A stretch of DNA of 64,000 nucleotides from Hyalella azteca (taxonomy: Eukaryota; Arthropoda; Malacostraca; Amphipoda; Hyalellidae): positions 1 to 64,000 of the forward strand of contig NW_025943953.1 in the NCBI RefSeq assembly GCF_000764305.2, read 5' to 3'. The position numbers and the translations under genes were made by a program. The notes under the pieces are model-generated. The model worked only from the letters and a program-made list of their open reading frames with translations, had not been told where the DNA came from and made no database searches. Shown here piece after piece: positions 58,316-64,000 of this stretch. Position 1 is the first letter of the stretch. Each line of letters opens with the position of its first letter.

Positions 58316-60654
58316 CTAATCAAAGAGACCGAAGCCCATGTCGTCGTCACTCTCTTCCGCGGGCTCTTCTTTAGCAGCTTCCTTCGCAGCGGGGGCGGCC
58401 GCAGGGGCGCTGCTGGTGTCAGCGGCGGGAGCAGCGGCAGCTGCTGCTTGTATGGCGGCGAGTTTGCTTGGATCCTGCAAATTTTGAATTAACTTATTCT
58501 CAGGCACAAGTCCACGCACATAAAAGAAATAGATAAATGCATAAAATGTTCAACCATCATCTTTTGAGGGCCTGAACATCAGCAGCATCAAGAATTTGCC
58601 GAGCGCTGAATATTACGAGAATTTCTCATGTTATAATATTAATTAGGTTTTGACTTACGGCAAGAATTTCCTTCAGAGTTTGTGCTTCTTTGAAGGAGTA
58701 CTCCGTAACAGCAGCAATTGCCAAGAGTTTCTTGAATCCGTTGACGACGGAGTGAGGCACTGATGCGACGGTAGGATAACCGATAGCGAGCGACACGGCG
58801 GTGATGGCAGTCAGCCCTTCCATGAAACTCTTGACGATATCTTCATCCTTGATGTCTAGCACCTTAGGTGAGAAAACTGTGCCCTGGTCATACACGTGCA
58901 GGACGACCAAACCGTACGTGAAAGGGGAGATGTTCAGCATGTTCAGCAAGGTACACTCGCTCAGACCCACTTTATCGCCTTCTTTCAGCAACTGGATGTC
59001 GTTCTGAATGAAAAAAATATTCAGTATNCTGAACTAAATTATTTGACACTACGCCAATTGAAATCGAGATGGAACTTTAAAGCGAGCTGCCACACGTGAT
59101 TTTAGATCATTAGACGGGACCATAACTAAATAAATACTTACCACAATTTCAATAGTACCCCTGGCAATCTTGGTGGGGATCTGCAGAGCCTGGAAGAAAC
59201 TTGTCTTCTCGGGACCAAGGCCAGTATTCTGAGCAGGCACAGTCACGATGCAAGGCGCGATGGCACCGGGACGGGCAGGCGCACGCTTCTTGTTCATCAG
59301 AAGCAGATCACGCACTTCGCACAGATCATCGTTGGTGAACACCAGGCCCACGTTATACACGATCAGAGGCAGCAAACTGAAATAATATTTTATTTTAAGT
59401 AATGCAGTACAGTCAATACTGAGCGGTTGGTAGAATCCATGTGATTTCGACCAACTCTTTGCAGCAGATGCTAATTTTGCTCGACTAGGAATCAATTTCA
59501 CTGTAGAGATCTACCTAAAAAAATACAACTCCGTACTCACTGCAGTGAGTGACAAGAGAGCGCTTTTTCTCGTAGACGAAAACTTGAGGTCACGGACGGA
59601 CGGACAGACGGACGGACATGGCGAGCACAATAGTGCATTTTTTCCATAAATAGAAAATGCGCTAAAAAGGTCAACCCTAACCCATGACAACAGGGTTTTC
59701 GAGTCAAGCATCAATCTTCACCAATCCACATTAAAATTTCAATAAATAGCATCTAACAAAACATTTTTGACAGACAAGTGGATGATTATCAAACCAAACT
59801 ATACCTTGCTCGATTAGAATTAAAACCACAACTGTACACAGAAGCTATGAGGTAATTTATCCAAATATTGTTGTAGGACTATATTTATTGTGCTACCAGC
59901 CACGTTTTGGGCCTGAGGGTGTTTGCTGCAAGGCTGTCAAGAAAACAAGGAATTGGTGATGGTCTCCACCTCCCCTACAACCATCCCAAACCACCTGTTT
60001 ATTAGAAATTTCCTTGTGTTTATTTAACAATTTATTTAATACAACAAAAAGAACCAGGTATATACAGTGAACAGAGAAGAAAAGAACAAGCACAAAACCG
60101 AGGCTCGGGGGTCTATAACCTCATATAATGGTATTTTCAAGTTTGCCTGCTTTACCCAGTCTGAAAATAAAAAAAAAGATTAACATGTTAAACCTAAGGA
60201 GTGCACTAATCCATAAAAAATATCAGTTACATTAACTCTAACGTGTTTAAGTTAGTGATGCATATCAAATAGTGAGCAGTCTACTATGATGTCAACACTG
60301 AAATTGATACATACTTTTGATTTAATTTCATACTTTAATTTCACATGACATTGCATCTCAGGAGAGTGGGGTATGCAGGACCCCTAGTAGGAAATCCTAC
60401 TTCCTTGCAGTATCACTGAATGGGCTTCCCACAATATCAAACCCAATAAATGTGGACTATGAATAGCAAGTACCCTCAGCATCATGCAATTTGAATATTT
60501 TCAATTCCCTTGATACACAACTGTGCAAAGAATGGTCCTGCATATTTCATGATAAAATGCACAAAATTCATGACACCGACCTGTAGTTGTCAAACAAGCT
60601 TGTAACCTTGGTGAAGTAGGATGCTTTCCAGGCAGCTCTGTCCCCCTTAACCAT
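58316..60654 (-). CDS. RpLP0: 60S acidic ribosomal protein P0 (uL10), exon 2 absent
   Basis: P0 anchors the P1/P2 stalk on the large ribosomal subunit and recruits elongation factors. Exons seen: 60,654-60,581 ([17 protein letters not shown]); 59,376-59,142 ([50 protein letters not shown]); 59,003-58,659 ([20 protein letters not shown]); 58,474-58,316 (DPSKLAAIQ, Ala-rich hinge, [12 protein letters not shown]). The C-terminal tail is the conserved stalk motif. The stretch of about 50 residues normally following exon 1 (CFIVGADNVGS to the MGKNTMMRKAIRGH region, the rRNA-binding part) is not found between 59,377 and 60,580. Exons 1 and 3 share a phase, so skipping stays in frame and gives 270 aa instead of about 317. 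No N lies in that intron. A local deletion or misassembly, or a decayed extra copy, would explain it. Confidence 0.9.
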
Positions 60655-62480
60655 CTTGAATGTGATTAGGGGCCCGTGTTGTACTCGGAATTAAGGACTG
60701 AAAAATTTAATGATCAGTATATTAATAATGTTCACAATGGTCAGAGTTTTAATTAATGTCAACAATCAAGCAGAACACAAATGGAAGATATGCTTCTTAA
60801 AATTATAGCTTCTACATTCAATATTTACACGGCTTCCATCTAACTGAATTCTGAGAAGGGAGTCTTCATCGAGAACTGAGAAGTAAGGGTACTGAATGTT
60901 TTGTTTTAAACACAAACCATTAATCGATTGGGAAAAACCACAACAAATGTGGCTCCAGAAGTGAAGGCTAATCAAATATTAAACCAATTCAAAAAGATTA
61001 GTTAATTACAGCATGTACAAGACAATTAAATGCCAAATATTCATAAATATATTCCAGTTAAGCATTTCCTAACATAAACATAATACAGAATAATACATAT
61101 GGACTTGCTAACTTAAGTCCTGGAATCCTACGGCAGTGTAAGACCACAGTATATCCACAGCAACAAGTGCTGTGGCAATTTTAGTGACTTAGAAGTTAAA
61201 TGTGGCTCAGAGCCTCTGTCAGGAAGTAAATTATTTAGCAGTTGGCATAGCCAAGATTAGCTTTTTTGATCCAAAACATTCAACGTTAATTTCAAACGAG
61301 ATATCCATTGGAAAATACATGTTATACAGACTTTAAACGAGACCTAAAACTTGAGGTTTGGTTATTTAATAATGAATATTAGTTCAAGTGATGCCCAATA
61401 ATCCATTATCTTTCATCTCATTTACTGGTAGCTTTTGAGCTTTTCAACTTGTGCCTAATTCCACTGCCAATAAGTGTACGAAGTTGAACACTAGAGTCTG
61501 CAGTGACTGAAATTTCCATCAGAATCTTTAACATCAATGCCACTAACATTGCCACATCTTTCAAGTCTCCAGATACCAGCCTTAAATATTAGAAGCTTAG
61601 GACCATTAGGAAACGGCAGAAACACAGATTTCTGGGGAGATCATTAAAATCAATGCAATTCTACTATAATGTGGCAATCCAATCCTACAAATCCAGGAAT
61701 CCTGGTTATCACCAGTCTTTCAGTTACCTAATAGGAAGTCAGCCACATGGAATTCAAGGTCAATACAAATGTTTATAAATATCATTTTGGATCTAAAAAC
61801 ATGGTAGGCTACTCAACTTAACCAATCTTGGGAAATATTTGAGAACCAAAATGGAAATTGAGGTTGAAACCATGAATAAACAAGACAAAAACATCAATGA
61901 TTGTGGCCTAGTCTAGCATGGAAAATGCTGTTCAAGCTGAGACTAGAGTTTTCCCATAATTTTCAGATGCACAAGATTTTAGCTAAATGAATTATATCCC
62001 ACCTAATTTTTACTAAAATTTCACAATTGGGCTGTAAGATTCAAATTTACAAAAAAAAAGTGACTGTAAAATTGTTTCAGGCATATGAAAATTCAAATCT
62101 AGCTTGTGGGTAATTTCACGTGACCTACCAACTCCTATGATGGGCAATGATGACCCATGACTGATTTCTAAAATAAAAATTATGGAAAATTGCGTATGCC
62201 CAACTATTTACAAAAAAAATTAAGAAACAAACATTTTCATCCAGAACATTTGAAAAATTCTCATCATTATTCCAAATTGATAAAAAAGTGGCCAAGTGAG
62301 CAAATTAGCTAGCAACAATTACAAAAAATTGGTACCTACAAGTTGCCCATGAACAAATTTTAAGAAATAAAAACAGTCCTATCGGAATACTAACAACATT
62401 CAATTTTATTTATTAAAAATTAGTAAAATAGTACATTTTAACATTATGTTTAAAAAATTTCCTTTTAGCCTCCTAGACCT
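60655..62480. other. Upstream flank of RPLP0
   Basis: AT-rich with no coding exon. A minus-strand AATTTTTCAG acceptor near 60,700 suggests that a non-coding first exon of RPLP0 lies further upstream. Nothing else is recognised. Confidence 0.4.
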
Positions 62481-63510
62481 AGGGTTAACGTGGTATATTC
62501 CGACACTTCTTAACTTTTCTCCTTTATATAAGATTTGTCTTAGTTCCATGCATTCGTTGATGGTTGAAATAGTGACATCCTACTATTGCCAAAACACTAG
62601 GTCTGGGCCGTCTGATGGGAAAATGTTAAGATCCAAAGACAGTGCACATCACCCAGTGAGAACATTGAAAAACGTGTCAAAATTGATACCGTAAAATGGG
62701 GTAACTTAGACCGGCGGGGTAACTTAGACCACTTTTCATTTTTTTAACAAAAACCCCCACAACTCAAAAACTATTTGACAAAGAAATGGAATCACGGCTG
62801 GCAAATCCATAAAACCACGGCTCGAAAAATTCAGTCGCGGCTCGCCAAGTAGATATATTCCATACTAGAATAGGTATATTAGTTATCCTTTAAGTATACT
62901 TGTGACAGTCAAGTATACTTAACAGTTGACAAATGACAAGTTAAGTTGACTTCACTTAAGTCAAGTGACAGTTTTAGACACATAAAAACTAACTCCGACA
63001 CAGCTTGGAAAAATTAAAATTTTATTGATTAAAAGCTTAATAGCTCTTAATTAGAAGCTTAATTAAAAAATTAAAATTTTTAAATAAGGCTCGTTACGAG
63101 CTGTGTCGTATTCCGATTCCAATACAGGGCCCCGGAATTACAAATTAATAGTTTGAACTTTAGCCTCAAAGCACCTCAAAGTTTGAGGTGCTGCCGGAAT
63201 TAGTCTCACAATATGCCTAATTTAGTAACACACAGCATCAAAATTCAGGAATTTTGTAGGTTCGAATTCTAAAGGCTTTTGAATAAATATGGCAACCGCA
63301 ACAGTATGTCACTTTGTGACGTTTCATCCTTGTAATGCTGGCACGTAGGCCTAGCTAGTGTGGCGTTTTGAGAGTGACACAGCAATCAGAACTGGAGTTG
63401 CAACTTGCAACTTGCACATACGGTGACATTTTTAAAGTATCCAATATCCATTCATTTCTTGCTACGTCCTTAAATGTGTCGCCAGCGTCGGAATATACTG
63501 CATTTACCCT
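62481..63510. mobile_element. TIR element, GGGTAAACGCGG family, 1.03 kb
   Basis: The left end is AGGGTTAACGTGGTATATTC and the right end the inverted GGAATATACTGCATTTACCCT-like sequence (to 63,510). The interior has the family words GCATTCGTTGATGGTTGAAA and AAAGCTTAATAGCTCTTAAT. Around 62,690-62,740 a different motif, GGGGTAACTTAGACC, occurs twice and probably marks a nested pogo-like end. No transposase is seen. Confidence 0.7.
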
Positions 63511-64000
63511 ATTTTCTTAGGTACCTGATTTTCAGAAAATTCTAACTTTACAAAGGGTTAACAACTTAACACTGTAAGAGGCACCAATTAGCTAGCTACC
63601 TAGGCTATGAATAAATTGCAGGTATATATTTTTTCCTTATTCAGCACTGAATAAATTGGAAACGGATGAAATTGACCAAATTCACATGCATTTTTATCAA
63701 ATCACATGTGGCTTCTGCCTAGTTTTCCAGTCGCAGTCAAGATTAACCAATTAGGCAGCAACAGCCGAAGCATTACTGATTAGTATTTTTAACATATTAA
63801 ATACAAATTCTTGGTCAAGATTTATATGCTGGTGTTGTAATTACTTGCTAATAAAATAGGTAAATCAAGTTAGAAGGCGAGGTTGCCCTGGGTCCCGGCG
63901 TTAGAGTTGCCAAGGAGCAGAATCAGATATTTGCTCCAGCAGCGTTTCTTTAAACGGACACAAATCAACATAGGTATATTGAAAACACGCAATACTATAA
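63511..64000. other. Unassigned flank
   Basis: AT-rich; nothing recognisable on either strand. Confidence 0.3.

Overview
The window is nuclear DNA from an arthropod, most likely an insect. It is AT-rich and intron-rich, carries many decayed transposons and has a TTAGG-like tract near base 400. Five conserved loci can be read by joining exons at GT-AG (twice GC-AG) sites. They are the immune adaptor IMD (minus, 5.2-7.6 kb), the F-box/WD40 protein FBXW7/archipelago (minus, 14.3-21.2 kb), the ribosome-assembly factor BRX1 (minus, 30.1-38.9 kb), two tandem ionotropic-receptor (IR) genes (plus, 40.5-45.6 and 49.0-57.7 kb) and ribosomal protein P0 (minus, 58.3-60.7 kb). No operon or shared pathway links them; they are ordinary neighbours.

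Layout. 1-5.2 kb: repeat debris, including Penelope-like reverse transcriptase and a hammerhead-like core. 5.2-7.6 kb: IMD with caspase site plus IAP-binding motif, RHIM and death domain. 7.6-14.3 kb: rearranged retroposon copies, a 761-bp tandem duplication and unassigned sequence. 14.3-21.2 kb: FBXW7 in 11 coding exons, whose first two exons encode a ComEA-like double helix-hairpin-helix. 21-30 kb: intergenic, with a foldback element, a minisatellite and a deleted LINE. 30.1-38.9 kb: BRX1, whose 5.8-kb first intron holds a mariner, a Tigger-like MITE, TIR elements and a nested short retroposon. 39-58 kb: the IR pair with conserved TATA/initiator promoters. 58-61 kb: RPLP0. 61-64 kb: repeats only.

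Assembly caution. Two Nextera mate-pair junction adapters (50,291-50,328 and 53,244-53,280) sit just outside two N positions that bound a 2.9-kb contig (50,331-53,230). That contig is a near-copy of 42,986-44,544. It splits one retroposon whose 13-bp target-site duplications lie at 49,886 and 53,299, so the contig was probably placed there in error. As assembled, IR copy A lacks the pore exons, IR copy B lacks part of the ligand-binding domain, and RPLP0 lacks its second coding exon. The most interesting biology is the readable IMD gene, the helix-hairpin-helix start of FBXW7 and the duplicated IR locus.
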